A model generated the notes under the pieces. That model saw nothing but the letters and a program-made list of their open reading frames with translations. It made no database searches and was not told the origin of the DNA. From Pseudomonas alkylphenolica (GTDB taxonomy: Bacteria > Pseudomonadota > Gammaproteobacteria > Pseudomonadales > Pseudomonadaceae): 64,000 bases of DNA. Of the stretch, positions 18,395 through 26,935 are shown in pieces; positions within the stretch are counted from its first letter, which is position 1; each line of letters opens with the position of its first letter. The stretch covers positions 31,863 to 95,862 of the forward strand of contig NZ_JADUCM010000021.1 of the NCBI RefSeq assembly GCF_016009175.1, in the 5' to 3' direction. The translations under genes were made by a program, and so were the position numbers.

Positions 18395-18433
18395 CGCGTG
18401 GCGCGCCGTGTCAGGACAGGGCGCGCCACGCGC
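18394..18433. terminator. Perfect 14-base inverted repeat after threonine dehydratase-like gene
   Basis: Arms 18394-18407 and 18420-18433 are exact reverse complements (core GGCGCGCC) with a 12-base loop. It starts 10 bases after the stop of the minus-strand dehydratase gene and precedes the LysE promoter, so a terminator is the simplest reading; no long T-run follows. Confidence 0.65.
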
Positions 18434-18443
18434 TAATGACCTT

Positions 18444-19400
18444 TCACCCCTCCCCCAACACCCGCGCATACCGCTCACGGTCAATGTTCGCGCCACTGAG
18501 AATCACCGCCACTTTGCGCCCTTGCTGGCGCTCACGTTCTTGCAGCAGTGCGGCCAGCCCGGCGGCGCCTGCGCCTTCGGCGGTGTTGTGGGTGTCTTCG
18601 TGATAGATGCGCATGGCCTGGGCGATTTCAGCATCGGTGACCCGAACGATCCGTGCCGCATGCTGGTGAATGATGTCGAACGCCTGCGGGACGGGCATGC
18701 GGCAGGCCATGCCATCGGCAAAGGTGTCGGCCGTCTCGGTGGTGACAATGCGGCCTTGCTCGACACTCAAGGCAAAGGCATCCGCAGCGCTGGACACCAC
18801 GCCAACAATCTCGGTCCGCAGCCCCAGCAGGTTGCGGGCCTGGATCAGGCCACAGATACCCGAGCCCATGCCGATCGGGACGTAGACACAATCCAGGTCC
18901 TCGACCGCGTCAAACAGTTCCAGGGCGTAGGTCGCGACACCGCGCACCAATTGCGCATGAAAGGACGGCACACTGTCATAACCATGCAATTCGGCCTGAC
19001 GTGCCGCTTCCTCGCGGGCCTGGTCGAAGTCAGCGCCGAATTCGATCAGTTGCGCGCCCAGCGCGCGCATCGCTGCGTTTTTCTCCCGGGAATTGCCCAG
19101 CGGCACCACGATGATGATCGGCAGACCGGCGTTGCGGGCCGCCAGGGCCATGCTCTGCCCATGATTGCCACGGGTGGCGGTGACCAGCCCGCGCACCTGT
19201 GGCTTCTGCGCCAACAGCCATTGCACGTAGAGTAAACCTCCACGCACTTTGAAGGCGCCGGTCGGCGCGTGATTCTCATGCTTGACCCAGACCTCGCACC
19301 CCAGCCGCTCGGCCAGTCGCGGCCAGGCGTACTGGGCAGTGGCAGGCACGCTGGCATGCACCAGGTGCGCCGCTTCTCGTAATTCGCTCAGGGTAAACAT
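18444..19400 (-). CDS. Threonine/serine dehydratase-like PLP enzyme
   Basis: Fold-type II PLP enzyme, 318 aa, without a C-terminal ACT domain, so closer to catabolic or serine-racemase-like enzymes than to biosynthetic IlvA. The PLP lysine is Lys51 in TGAFKVRGG, the asparagine loop is ATRGNHGQS, and the glycine-rich loop is IGMGSGI. Expected chemistry is deamination of L-Thr or L-Ser. I start at ATG 19400 (FTLSELREAAH follows); the longer frame runs through the divergent MocR gene and is spurious. It is divergent from mocR, 87 bases away, and is a likely target of that regulator. Confidence 0.88.
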   Translation of the reverse strand: MFTLSELREAAHLVHASVPATAQYAWPRLAERLGCEVWVKHENHAPTGAFKVRGGLLYVQWLLAQKPQVRGLVTATRGNHGQSMALAARNAGLPIIIVVPLGNSREKNAAMRALGAQLIEFGADFDQAREEAARQAELHGYDSVPSFHAQLVRGVATYALELFDAVEDLDCVYVPIGMGSGICGLIQARNLLGLRTEIVGVVSSAADAFALSVEQGRIVTTETADTFADGMACRMPVPQAFDIIHQHAARIVRVTDAEIAQAMRIYHEDTHNTAEGAGAAGLAALLQERERQQGRKVAVILSGANIDRERYARVLGEG

Positions 19401-19447
19401 GCAACACCTCGGCAGCAGTGGGTTTGACCTGATCCTAGCGCCGGGGC

Positions 19448-19477
19448 ATTGTATGGGTGAAACCTTATATTGCATGG
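19448..19477 (+). promoter_or_regulatory. Direct repeats ATTGTATGG / ATTGCATGG between dehydratase and MocR genes
   Basis: Two 9-base copies differing at one position, 19448-19456 and 19469-19477, start to start 21 bases, i.e. two helical turns. They end 10 bases before the mocR start codon. Spaced direct repeats are the usual operator form for MocR/PdxR regulators, so this is a likely autoregulatory site also controlling the divergent dehydratase. Confidence 0.55.
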
Positions 19478-19487
19478 CCAACAATAA

Positions 19488-20834
19488 ATGTGGACCCCCA
19501 CTCTCCCAATCAGCGAACAACCGCGCTACCTGGCGCTGGTCGATGCCATTGCCGCCGCCATCGAATGCGGCGAGCTGCAGGTCGGCGAGCGCCTGCCCCC
19601 GCAGCGTCGACTGGCCTGGGCCCTCGGGCTCAACCCCAGCACCACGCAACAGGCCTACCGGGAAGCCGCCGCGCGTCACCTGGTCAGCGGTGAAGTGGGG
19701 CGCGGCACCTATGTGCTGGCCGGGAGCAAGGAGGCCACGCTGTTCCACCTGAAGCAGAAAAGCCTGCAGCCCAGCCTGATCGACCTGTCGACCAATGTGC
19801 CGGTGATCGATCCCGACAGCCACGACGTCGAAAACACCCTGCAGGCCCTGATGCAGGAAGACCAGGTACGCAGCCTCGAACACTACCTCAATGCCGATGC
19901 GTTGCTGCGCGCCCGGGTTCACGGCGCAACCTGGTTCAGCCACCGTGGCCTGCACCTGAGCGCCAGCCAGCTGATGCTGTGCGGTGGCGCCCAACAGGGC
20001 CTCTTCATTCTGTTGTTATCACTGTGCCAGGCGGGTGAGCCGGTGCTGGTCGAAGCACTGACCGCACCGGGCGTCAAAGCCGCGTGCCGGCAGTTACGCC
20101 TGCCGCTGCACGGCATCGCCCAGGACCGCCAAGGCATCCTGCCCGACGACCTCGACCGCGTGGCGCGTGCCACCGGTGCGCGCGTGGTGGTGCTCACGCC
20201 GACCCTGCAGAACCCCACGGGCGCCTGTATGAGCCGGGAGCGCCAGCAGGCTGTAGCCGAGGTGGTGCACCGTCATGGTCTGCTCGTGATCGAAGATGAC
20301 GTATACGGCGCATTGACCGACCAGCCGCCCTTGTGGCCTTTACTGGGCCAACAGGGAGTTCTGGTCAGCAGCTTGTCGAAAACCGTTGGCGCCGGCTTGC
20401 GCCTGGGCTGGATCGTTGCCGATCCGGCGCTGCTGGCCAAGGTCGACCCCCATGCCCAGGCCACACATTGGCAGGTATCGCCGCTCAACCTGCAGATCGC
20501 CTGCCGCTGGATTGCCGACGGCACCGCCGCACGGCGCCTGGCCTGGCAACGCCAGGAGGTTGAACAACGCTGGCGCCTGGCACGCAAGGTGTTTGATGAT
20601 CAACAGGTGTACAGCCCGCATCCGTCGCCGCATATCTGGGTCAGTTGCCCCGGCCCTGCACAAGCGCTGGTGCAGCGCTGTCGCGCCAATGCAGTCGAGG
20701 TCGTGCCGGCCGAAGTCTTTGCGGTAAAACAAAGCGATCTGGCTGCCGTACGCATCAGCCTCTCGGCGGCCGGTAGTCGCGCGCAACTGAAACAGGCCCT
20801 GGAGCGGGTTGCCCAGGCCATGGAGGCGTCATGA
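19488..20834 (+). CDS. MocR-type regulator (GntR HTH fused to aminotransferase domain)
   Basis: 448 aa: a GntR winged HTH (about residues 10-75, RLPPQRRLAWALGLNPSTTQQAYREAA) followed by a fold-type I aminotransferase-like domain. The PLP lysine is in VSSLSKTVGAGLRLGWI, near residue 300, and the YGALTD and TPTLQNPTG motifs are present. Such proteins sense an amino acid or PLP rather than catalyse. The divergent dehydratase gene is the obvious target. The stop overlaps the next gene's start (ATGA), linking it to the glycosylase gene. Confidence 0.92.
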   Translation: MWTPTLPISEQPRYLALVDAIAAAIECGELQVGERLPPQRRLAWALGLNPSTTQQAYREAAARHLVSGEVGRGTYVLAGSKEATLFHLKQKSLQPSLIDLSTNVPVIDPDSHDVENTLQALMQEDQVRSLEHYLNADALLRARVHGATWFSHRGLHLSASQLMLCGGAQQGLFILLLSLCQAGEPVLVEALTAPGVKAACRQLRLPLHGIAQDRQGILPDDLDRVARATGARVVVLTPTLQNPTGACMSRERQQAVAEVVHRHGLLVIEDDVYGALTDQPPLWPLLGQQGVLVSSLSKTVGAGLRLGWIVADPALLAKVDPHAQATHWQVSPLNLQIACRWIADGTAARRLAWQRQEVEQRWRLARKVFDDQQVYSPHPSPHIWVSCPGPAQALVQRCRANAVEVVPAEVFAVKQSDLAAVRISLSAAGSRAQLKQALERVAQAMEAS

Positions 20835-21454
20835 GTACGTTTTACCAGCAGGCCGAAGCCTTTCTCGCCGCCCTTGATCCACGTTGGGCTGCGCATATCC
20901 AGGCCATAGGTCCCTGCCAGCACCAACCCCGCCCCGAGCGTGATCCGTATCAGGCCCTAGTGCGGGCGATTGCCTACCAGCAGCTGCATGTAAAAGCCGG
21001 CGATGCCATTCTTGGACGGTTTCTCGCACTGTACCCGGGCTGTACCTTCCCAAGCCCCGAGCAGGTGCTTGCGACAACGCCCGAGCAACTGCGGGCATGC
21101 GGCTTCTCGGCGAACAAGCTGGCAACCATTCAGGGCATTGCCCAGGCGCGCGTGGAAGGGGTGGTACCGGACCACGAGCAGGCCATGACCCTGGACGATG
21201 AACAGTTGATCGAGCGCCTGGTCAGTTTGCGCGGTGTGGGCCGCTGGACCGTGGAAATGCTGCTGATCTATACCCTGGAACGCATGGACATCCTGCCCGC
21301 CGATGACTTCGGCGTACGCGAGGGGTACCGTCGGTTACAAGGGCTGGAAGCGCCACTGACACGTCGGCAAATGAGCGAATGCGGGCAAGCCTGGCAACCC
21401 TACCGGACCATAGCCGCCTGGTACCTCTGGCGCGTACCGACTGGTCGAGTTTGA
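20831..21454 (+). CDS. DNA-3-methyladenine glycosylase, AlkA-type
   Basis: Base-excision repair glycosylase, 207 aa, a short AlkA-like protein without the E. coli N-terminal beta domain. The HhH-GPD motif LRGVGRWTVEMLLIYTL is followed by the catalytic aspartate in PADDFGVREGY. It removes alkylated purines from DNA. The ATGA overlap with mocR couples translation, although the jobs look unrelated. An Ada protein follows 76 bases downstream, making an alkylation-repair pair. Confidence 0.9.
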   Translation: MSTFYQQAEAFLAALDPRWAAHIQAIGPCQHQPRPERDPYQALVRAIAYQQLHVKAGDAILGRFLALYPGCTFPSPEQVLATTPEQLRACGFSANKLATIQGIAQARVEGVVPDHEQAMTLDDEQLIERLVSLRGVGRWTVEMLLIYTLERMDILPADDFGVREGYRRLQGLEAPLTRRQMSECGQAWQPYRTIAAWYLWRVPTGRV

Positions 21455-21530
21455 ACGCAAGAGCCGGAGTTTTTTGCAGCGTTGATCGTCCTAACCTGAG
21501 CCTCTCGACACTTTTCCGGAGATTCCCGGC

Positions 21531-22580
21531 ATGAGCCGCATCAACGAGAACGACCCGCGCTGGCAAGCCGTACTGGCACGCGATCCCGCAGCAGACCAGG
21601 CCTTTGTCTACGCCGTACGCACCACCGGGATTTACTGCCGCCCGAGCAGTACCTCGCGCCTGCCACGGATTGAAAACATCGAGTTTTTCGACACGCCGGC
21701 ACAAGCTGAAGCGGCTGGCTATCGCCCGAGCAAGCGCCGCGGCGCCGATCAGACGCTGATGGCCGAACAGCATCGCGCACAGGTGACGCGCGCCTGCCAG
21801 CTGATCGAAAACGCTGAATCGGCGCCCAGCCTCAATCAACTGGCCGCACAGCTGAACATGAGCCCGTTCCACTTTCACCGGGTGTTCAAAGCCATCACTG
21901 GCGTCACCCCCAAAGCCTATGCCTCGGCTCACCGGGCCAGCAAAGTGCGCAACCAGTTGCAGCACGCACCGAGCATTACCGACGCGTTGTATGAGGCCGG
22001 CTTCAATTCCAACAGCCGCTTTTACGAGTCGAGCAATGCACGGCTGGGCATGACACCCGGCGCCTACCGCGACGGCGGCGCCAACACGGCCATCCGCTTT
22101 GCCATCGGCCAGTGTTCATTGGGTGCCATTCTGGTGGCGCAAAGCGATCGCGGGATCTGCGCGATTTTACTTGGCGACGACCCGCAAGCCCTGCTGCACG
22201 ACTTGCAGGACAAATTCCCCAAAGCCGACCTGCTCGGGGGCGATGCTCAATTCGAAACGCTGGTGGCCAGAGTGGTGGGACTGATCGAGGTGCCGGGAAC
22301 CGGTCTGGATTTGCCCCTGGACCTGCGTGGCACGGCGTTTCAGGAGCGAGTCTGGCAAGCGTTGCGCACGATACCGGCAGGCTCCACCGCCAGTTACAGT
22401 GAAATCGCTCAGCGCATCGGCGCTCCCCGTGCGGTACGCGCCGTCGCCCAGGCCTGTGCGGCCAACGCCCTGGCGGTTGCCATTCCCTGTCACCGGGTGG
22501 TGCGCAGCGACGGTAACCTCTCGGGCTACCGTTGGGGCGTCGAGCGCAAACGACAACTACTGGAGCGGGAACAGCAGTAA
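21531..22580 (+). CDS. ada: Ada: AraC-type regulator / O6-methylguanine-DNA methyltransferase with degenerate zinc site
   Basis: 349 aa in Ada order: Ada N-terminal domain (1-75), AraC HTH (about 80-180), ribonuclease-like linker and MGMT domain (about 185-349). The O6-alkyl acceptor is intact: IPCHRVV, Cys320. The N-terminal zinc/phosphotriester site is not. E. coli Ada uses four cysteines (38, 42, 69, 72). Here Cys36 remains in IYCRPSS, but the other positions are Ser40, Ser67 and Arg70 (RPSKRR). Zinc binding and methylation-triggered activation should therefore be lost or changed. GGAG lies 11 bases before ATG 21531. Confidence 0.93.
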   Translation: MSRINENDPRWQAVLARDPAADQAFVYAVRTTGIYCRPSSTSRLPRIENIEFFDTPAQAEAAGYRPSKRRGADQTLMAEQHRAQVTRACQLIENAESAPSLNQLAAQLNMSPFHFHRVFKAITGVTPKAYASAHRASKVRNQLQHAPSITDALYEAGFNSNSRFYESSNARLGMTPGAYRDGGANTAIRFAIGQCSLGAILVAQSDRGICAILLGDDPQALLHDLQDKFPKADLLGGDAQFETLVARVVGLIEVPGTGLDLPLDLRGTAFQERVWQALRTIPAGSTASYSEIAQRIGAPRAVRAVAQACAANALAVAIPCHRVVRSDGNLSGYRWGVERKRQLLEREQQ

Positions 22581-22591
22581 CTCAGGTGCGA

Positions 22592-22849
22592 TCAACCGTT
22601 GGTGCAACCGTTACCCATGGCACGGTACTCAAGGGTGTGGCGTTGCCCTTGGTGATCTTCGTAGACCATGGTGGCCGGCACCACTTCACACACGTTTGGA
22701 AGCGTCGACAAACTGATAACTTTGGCGATATCCAGGTTGGTGGAGTAATCGTATTGCTCAACAGCCGGTTGTGCGCTGGCGGTTGTAACTTCGTCGGCCA
22801 AGGCAAACGTAGACACACCAACAAGGGCAAGTACAAGTAAACTTTTCAT
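22592..22849 (-). CDS. DUF2790 small periplasmic protein
   Basis: 85 aa. A signal peptide (KSLLVLALVGVSTFALA) with likely cleavage after residue 18, then a short domain with two cysteines (NVCEVVPATMVYEDHQG and YRAMGNGC), the DUF2790 pattern known mainly from Pseudomonas. The two cysteines could form a disulfide in the periplasm. The function is unknown; several relatives respond to copper or stress. The start is ATG 22849 at the signal peptide; the extra seven residues upstream have no ribosome site. Confidence 0.85.
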   Translation of the reverse strand: MKSLLVLALVGVSTFALADEVTTASAQPAVEQYDYSTNLDIAKVISLSTLPNVCEVVPATMVYEDHQGQRHTLEYRAMGNGCTNG

Positions 22850-23136
22850 GATAATAAGCCTGCAAAGCAATCAAACTAATCGATTGACTTCATTGGGCCG
22901 AACGAGGCGCGGAGAAGTTGTTATATCAGTGATGTAAGACATAACACGAAGTACCGGTCCCACTGTTTCTTTTCTGTTGGGACACACCTAGTTTACAAGT
23001 TGCCCCAAACGGTTAAATCCCTGCCCCGGACATTCACTGTTACCAAAACTGCAACAATGCATCCGCCTTCACCCCCTCGACAGCCCTGCCCCATGCGTGT
23101 AAAAGCCCGGAGCAGAGCCTCTGCAGGACTACACCG

Positions 23137-23589
23137 ATGACTCTCCTACGCTACGGGCCACTCACCGCCCTTGAGCAACCCTTGCTGAATAAATTTTATA
23201 AAAGCCAGGGGTCACCCATGCGCGCACCGGCCCAAGGGCAACTCTGGGTGGCGCGGGCAGAGGAAATAGTGGCGGGATTGAGCCTGAGCCCGGTACCGGG
23301 AGGCTATTGGCTGACCGGGTTATGGGTGGCAAAAAACCGCAGGGGACAAAAGATTGCGGGCGCGTTGATCGAAACAGCGCTGCAATCCGCCGAAGGCACA
23401 ACCTGGCTGTTTTGCCACCCCGACTTACAGGTGTTCTATCAACAGCAGGGTTTCAGTACCTGCACGCGGTTACCGGCTGTTTTGGCCGAACGGCTGGCCC
23501 GCTACCAACACAGTAAACCGCTGCTGGCGATGGCCAGGGTTCAGTCGTCGTTACCGGCCTCAAGCCCGGGAAACAACACATCGGTGTAA
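23137..23589 (+). CDS. GNAT-family N-acetyltransferase
   Basis: 150 aa. The acetyl-CoA-binding A motif is recognisable as LWVAKNRRGQKIAGALIETAL (about residues 65-86), and YQQQGFST matches the family's C-terminal segment. The substrate is unknown. The 3' end runs 49 bases into the end of the convergent deformylase gene, so the last 16 or so residues are encoded antisense to def. Confidence 0.78.
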   Translation: MTLLRYGPLTALEQPLLNKFYKSQGSPMRAPAQGQLWVARAEEIVAGLSLSPVPGGYWLTGLWVAKNRRGQKIAGALIETALQSAEGTTWLFCHPDLQVFYQQQGFSTCTRLPAVLAERLARYQHSKPLLAMARVQSSLPASSPGNNTSV

Positions 23590-24080
23590 CCGAACTTGTT
23601 GAAGTCATGAATACGCGAAGGGTAGAGCCGGCCAATCAGGTGATCGCATTCATGCTGCACCACACGGGCATGAAAGCCTTCGGCAAGGCGGTCAATTACC
23701 CGCCCCTGCGGATCGACGCCCTCGTAGCGAATACTGCGGTAACGCGGCACCACGCCGCGCAGGCCCGGCACCGACAGGCAACCTTCCCACCCGTCTTCCA
23801 CTTCCGTGCCCAACGGCGTAATCAGTGGATTGAGGAGAATCGTCTGCGGCACAGGTTCGGCATCCGGGTAGCGCTCGCTGCGTTCAAAACCGAAAATCAC
23901 CAGTTGCAGGTCTACGCCGATCTGTGGCGCCGCAAGGCCAACGCCGCCGACATGGCGCATGGTCTCGAACATGTCGGCGATCAGCTGCTCCAGCTCGTCG
24001 CTGCCAATCAGGTGCTGCGGCACTGGCGGGGCGATTCGCAGCAAGCGCTCATCGCCCATCTTCAGAATGTCACGAATCAT
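23541..24080 (-). CDS. def: Peptide deformylase
   Basis: Removes the formyl group from nascent N-termini. 179 aa with all three family motifs: GVGLAAPQIG, EGCLSVPG with the cysteine ligand, and HECDH with the two histidines and catalytic Glu. It is probably a second deformylase, since the main Pseudomonas def gene lies next to fmt, which is absent here. The start overlaps the end of the YihY gene by 11 bases, so the two are co-transcribed. Confidence 0.95.
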   Translation of the reverse strand: MIRDILKMGDERLLRIAPPVPQHLIGSDELEQLIADMFETMRHVGGVGLAAPQIGVDLQLVIFGFERSERYPDAEPVPQTILLNPLITPLGTEVEDGWEGCLSVPGLRGVVPRYRSIRYEGVDPQGRVIDRLAEGFHARVVQHECDHLIGRLYPSRIHDFNKFGYTDVLFPGLEAGNDD

Positions 24081-25056
24081 GTGAGGTTCGACTCAAGGGT
24101 TCGCCTTCGGGCGTTTCCGGGTGATCGAGCGAATGATCGCGACCCAATCCGGAAACATGCTGTTTTTCATGCTCGTGGGCCAGCTCACCGACTTCTTTTT
24201 CACCGGGATTCTTACCTTCGGCAGACATATGCTCGATGACGGCATTCATTTCCGCCCCCAACAACAATACGGCGGCAGAAATATAGAAGTACAACAGCAA
24301 AATGATGATCGCACCGATACTGCCGTACATTGCATTATAGTTTGAGAACGTCTTGACGTAATAACCAAACCCCAACGAAGCAATAATCCAGACCACCACC
24401 GCCAGCACCGAACCCGGGGTAATAAAGCGAAACTCCTGCTTTACATCCGGCATCACGTAATAGATCAAGGCCACCGCGACCATCATCAAGACAATGATCG
24501 ACGGCCAGCGCAGCACCGTCCACACCGTGACAATGAACTCCTGCATGCCGATCTGCGCGGCAATCCATTCCATCACCTGCGGCCCCAGCACCATCAATGC
24601 GGCGGCGGCCAGGAGCATCCCGGCAATACCCACGGTATAAATGATCGACAGGGGAATGCGTTTCCACACCGGGCGCCCCTCGACCACGTCGTAGGCCGCG
24701 TTCATCGCGCTCATCATCAGCCGCACACCGGCCGAGGCCGTCCACAAGGCGATGACGATACCGACCGAAAGCAGACCGCCCTTGGACTGCTGCAACTGGT
24801 CGATTACCGGGTTGACCTGCTCCAGCGCCTGAGGCGGCAACACCAGTTCCGATTGCAAACGCAGCCAGGAGAAAAAGTCCGGCAGGTGCAAAAAACCGAT
24901 CAGGGCAATCAGAAACAGCAGGAACGGGAACAGCGAAAACAGCATCTGGTACGCCATTGCCGAGGCATAGGTGGACATTTCGTCATCGAGGAACTCCTTG
25001 ACGGTGCGCACCAGCACGCGATGCAACGGCAAGCCGCGCAGGTCGGGAAAAATCAT
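24070..25056 (-). CDS. YihY/BrkB family inner-membrane protein
   Basis: 328 aa, six hydrophobic segments in the YihY (once miscalled RNase BN) arrangement: YQMLFSLFPFLLFLIALIGF near residue 40, then SKGGLLSVGIVIALWTAS, and a central region with YYVMPD and PGSVLAVVVWIIASLGFGYY. The C-terminal 50 residues are charged and cytoplasmic. The role is unknown. It is translationally coupled to def. Confidence 0.88.
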   Translation of the reverse strand: MIFPDLRGLPLHRVLVRTVKEFLDDEMSTYASAMAYQMLFSLFPFLLFLIALIGFLHLPDFFSWLRLQSELVLPPQALEQVNPVIDQLQQSKGGLLSVGIVIALWTASAGVRLMMSAMNAAYDVVEGRPVWKRIPLSIIYTVGIAGMLLAAAALMVLGPQVMEWIAAQIGMQEFIVTVWTVLRWPSIIVLMMVAVALIYYVMPDVKQEFRFITPGSVLAVVVWIIASLGFGYYVKTFSNYNAMYGSIGAIIILLLYFYISAAVLLLGAEMNAVIEHMSAEGKNPGEKEVGELAHEHEKQHVSGLGRDHSLDHPETPEGEPLSRTSHDS

Positions 25057-25163
25057 AGCGTCTCCTTTCGCCGCTCGATATTCATGACAAGGCTCTTTAC
25101 TGATAGGTACGTAGAAGTCTAAACGACGATCGGCGCTAATTTGACATTGTTTAGCGCAGATAG

Positions 25164-25192
25164 CACAACGGCCACCTCACGTGGCCGTTGTG
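25164..25192. terminator. 12-base hairpin after csbD-like gene
   Basis: CACAACGGCCAC, 5-base loop, GTGGCCGTTGTG: a perfect stem 19 bases beyond the CsbD stop codon on the minus strand. No T-run follows in that direction; it separates csbD from the YihY/def unit. Confidence 0.7.
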
Positions 25193-25210
25193 TCATTGCA
25201 GTCAAAGCAT

Positions 25211-25390
25211 TCAGGGCTTTTTCACGGCATCCTTGACCTTGCCGGCCACTTGCTGGGCTTCACCCTTTATTTCCTGGGCTTTGCCCTCGGCGCGCAGGCG
25301 GTCATTGTCGGTGACTTTGCCGATGCCTTGCTTGATGTTGCCAACGGCTTCGTTGGCCATGCCTTTGACTTTATCTTTGGTTCCACTCAT
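25211..25390 (-). CDS. CsbD-family stress protein
   Basis: 59 aa, hydrophilic and lysine-rich, with the CsbD repeat-like pattern KVKGMANEAVGNIKQGIGK and KAQEIKGEAQQVAGKVKDAV. Family members are strongly induced by general stress in many bacteria, function unknown. The start is ATG 25390, with AGGAG 5-9 bases upstream; a longer frame adds 19 unrelated residues. Confidence 0.88.
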   Translation of the reverse strand: MSGTKDKVKGMANEAVGNIKQGIGKVTDNDRLRAEGKAQEIKGEAQQVAGKVKDAVKKP

Positions 25391-25569
25391 GGGAGTTCTC
25401 CTGAAGGGGAAAAACAAGCTGTCTGAGTCGACAGTCTGTGGACCCATGCCCCGTCAGCAGAGTTTCAATTATTTTCCCGGCAGCAAAACTGCAGGTGCTC
25501 GCCGCTTTATGTTTGCCCGCATTGCCAGCACAATAGTCGACCTTTCAAGCGTCACCCGTAGGAACCTGC

Positions 25570-25953
25570 ATGAAACTCGACAAACCCGCCGCCATCGCCC
25601 GTCGCAACCTGGAGCTGGACAAACCGGTGCTCTCCAGCGACAACACCCTGTTTGCCGTACTCGACAGCAAGCGCAGCCTGTGGTGGTTCGATGTGCCGGT
25701 GAAGCTGGTATTGCGCAAAGGGGCGGCCGACTGGGTCAACCTGCTGCTGCACACGCCTGAAACCGACGAGCTGCAGCACCTGAAGGTACCGGTCAACTTT
25801 CTCAAGGCCCACCTGGAGAAAATGGAAGTGCGCCATCCGGGCAAGCGTCGCTCGACCATCAGCCTGGCGCTGAGCGCCGATCGCGACTCGTTGCTGCAGG
25901 ACCTGCGCCCGGGTGGCGAAAACCTGAGCTTCGCCACCTTCGTGCAGGCCTGA
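25570..25953 (+). CDS. Conserved hypothetical protein, 127 aa
   Basis: I do not recognise a domain. The protein is soluble, mixed alpha/beta in pattern, with WWFDVPVKLVLRKG near the middle and a basic HPGKRRSTISLAL segment. ATG 25570 follows GTAGGAAC. Its stop codon ends at 25953, exactly one base from the stop of the convergent S1-domain gene. Confidence 0.7.
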   Translation: MKLDKPAAIARRNLELDKPVLSSDNTLFAVLDSKRSLWWFDVPVKLVLRKGAADWVNLLLHTPETDELQHLKVPVNFLKAHLEKMEVRHPGKRRSTISLALSADRDSLLQDLRPGGENLSFATFVQA

Positions 25954-26790
25954 TCAGACCAGTTCGATGCGGTCAGCGTGGATGACGATGCGGCCATCCT
26001 TGTACAAGGCGCCGATGGCTTTCTTGAAGTTGCCCTTGCTGACCCCGAACAGGTCGCTGATCAGCTGCGGGTCGCTCTTGTCGCTGACCGGCAACATGCC
26101 ATTGGCGTCCTTGAGCTTGCTCAGGATCTTGTCATTGAGGGTACTCGCCAGGGCCTGACCGATCGGCTGCAGGCTCAGGGCGATCTTGCCGTCGCTGCGC
26201 AGCTCCTTGATATAGCCCTTCTCCTGCTTGCCCGAACGCAGGAACTTGAACACTTCGTTTTTGTGGATCAGGCCCCAGTGCTTGTTGTTGATGATGGCCT
26301 TGAAACCCATCGGGGTTTCTTCGACCACCAGCAGGTCCACTTCCTGGCCCACGGTGTAATTGGCCGGTACCTTGTCCAGGTAGCGGTCCAGGCGTGCCGT
26401 CGCGGTAATCCGGCGGGTACGCTTGTCCAGGTAGGCGTGCACCACGCAGTACTCGCCCTGGCGCATCTGGCGCTTTTCTTCGGAGTACGGCATCAACAGG
26501 TCCTTGGGCAGGCCCCAGTCGAGGAAGATGCCGATGCTGTTGATTTCCTTGACCTTGAGGCTGGCGAACTCACCCACCTGCAATTTGGTCTTTTCGGTGG
26601 TCGCGATCAGCTTGTCTTCGCTGTCCAGGTAAACGAAGACGTTCAGCCAGTCTTCGACCTCCGTGGGCGTGTCCTTGGGAATGTAACGGTTGGGCAGGAG
26701 GATTTCGCCATCCGCGCCGCCGTCCAGGTACAGGCCGAAGTCCGTGTGTTTAACGATTTGCAAACTGTTGTAACGCCCAACTAAAGCCAT
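25954..26790 (-). CDS. CvfB-like S1 RNA-binding domain protein
   Basis: 278 aa in the CvfB arrangement of tandem S1-like OB folds followed by a C-terminal winged helix. Visible are HTDFGLYLDGGADGEILLP and NSIGIFLDWGLPKDLLMPY (S1 repeats 1 and 2), a third near residues 150-210, and SDLFGVSKGNFKKAIGALYKDGRI as the wHTH. CvfB proteins bind RNA and affect virulence gene expression in Staphylococcus; the role in Pseudomonas is undefined. Confidence 0.88.
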   Translation of the reverse strand: MALVGRYNSLQIVKHTDFGLYLDGGADGEILLPNRYIPKDTPTEVEDWLNVFVYLDSEDKLIATTEKTKLQVGEFASLKVKEINSIGIFLDWGLPKDLLMPYSEEKRQMRQGEYCVVHAYLDKRTRRITATARLDRYLDKVPANYTVGQEVDLLVVEETPMGFKAIINNKHWGLIHKNEVFKFLRSGKQEKGYIKELRSDGKIALSLQPIGQALASTLNDKILSKLKDANGMLPVSDKSDPQLISDLFGVSKGNFKKAIGALYKDGRIVIHADRIELV

Positions 26791-26935
26791 TTCCGGAAAT
26801 CCTCAAAGCGAGGGCCGCATTCTACACCCGAACCGGGCCGCCCGCCCGGTCGCCGTAGGCGGCTCATCGGCAAAATGAACCGCACTGCCCCAGGCTGATC
26901 TATAAATTCAAGCAAGCCTTTGCAAGGATTCGCTC

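Noticed and set aside
19401..19994. N-terminal extension of the threonine dehydratase-like ORF
   Set aside because: It is antisense to the MocR HTH region; the family N-terminus begins at 19400.
21455..21530. Ada box upstream of ada
   Set aside because: A T-rich stretch is present but no convincing A-box/B-box pair; with the zinc site lost, such a site would not be expected to work in the usual way.
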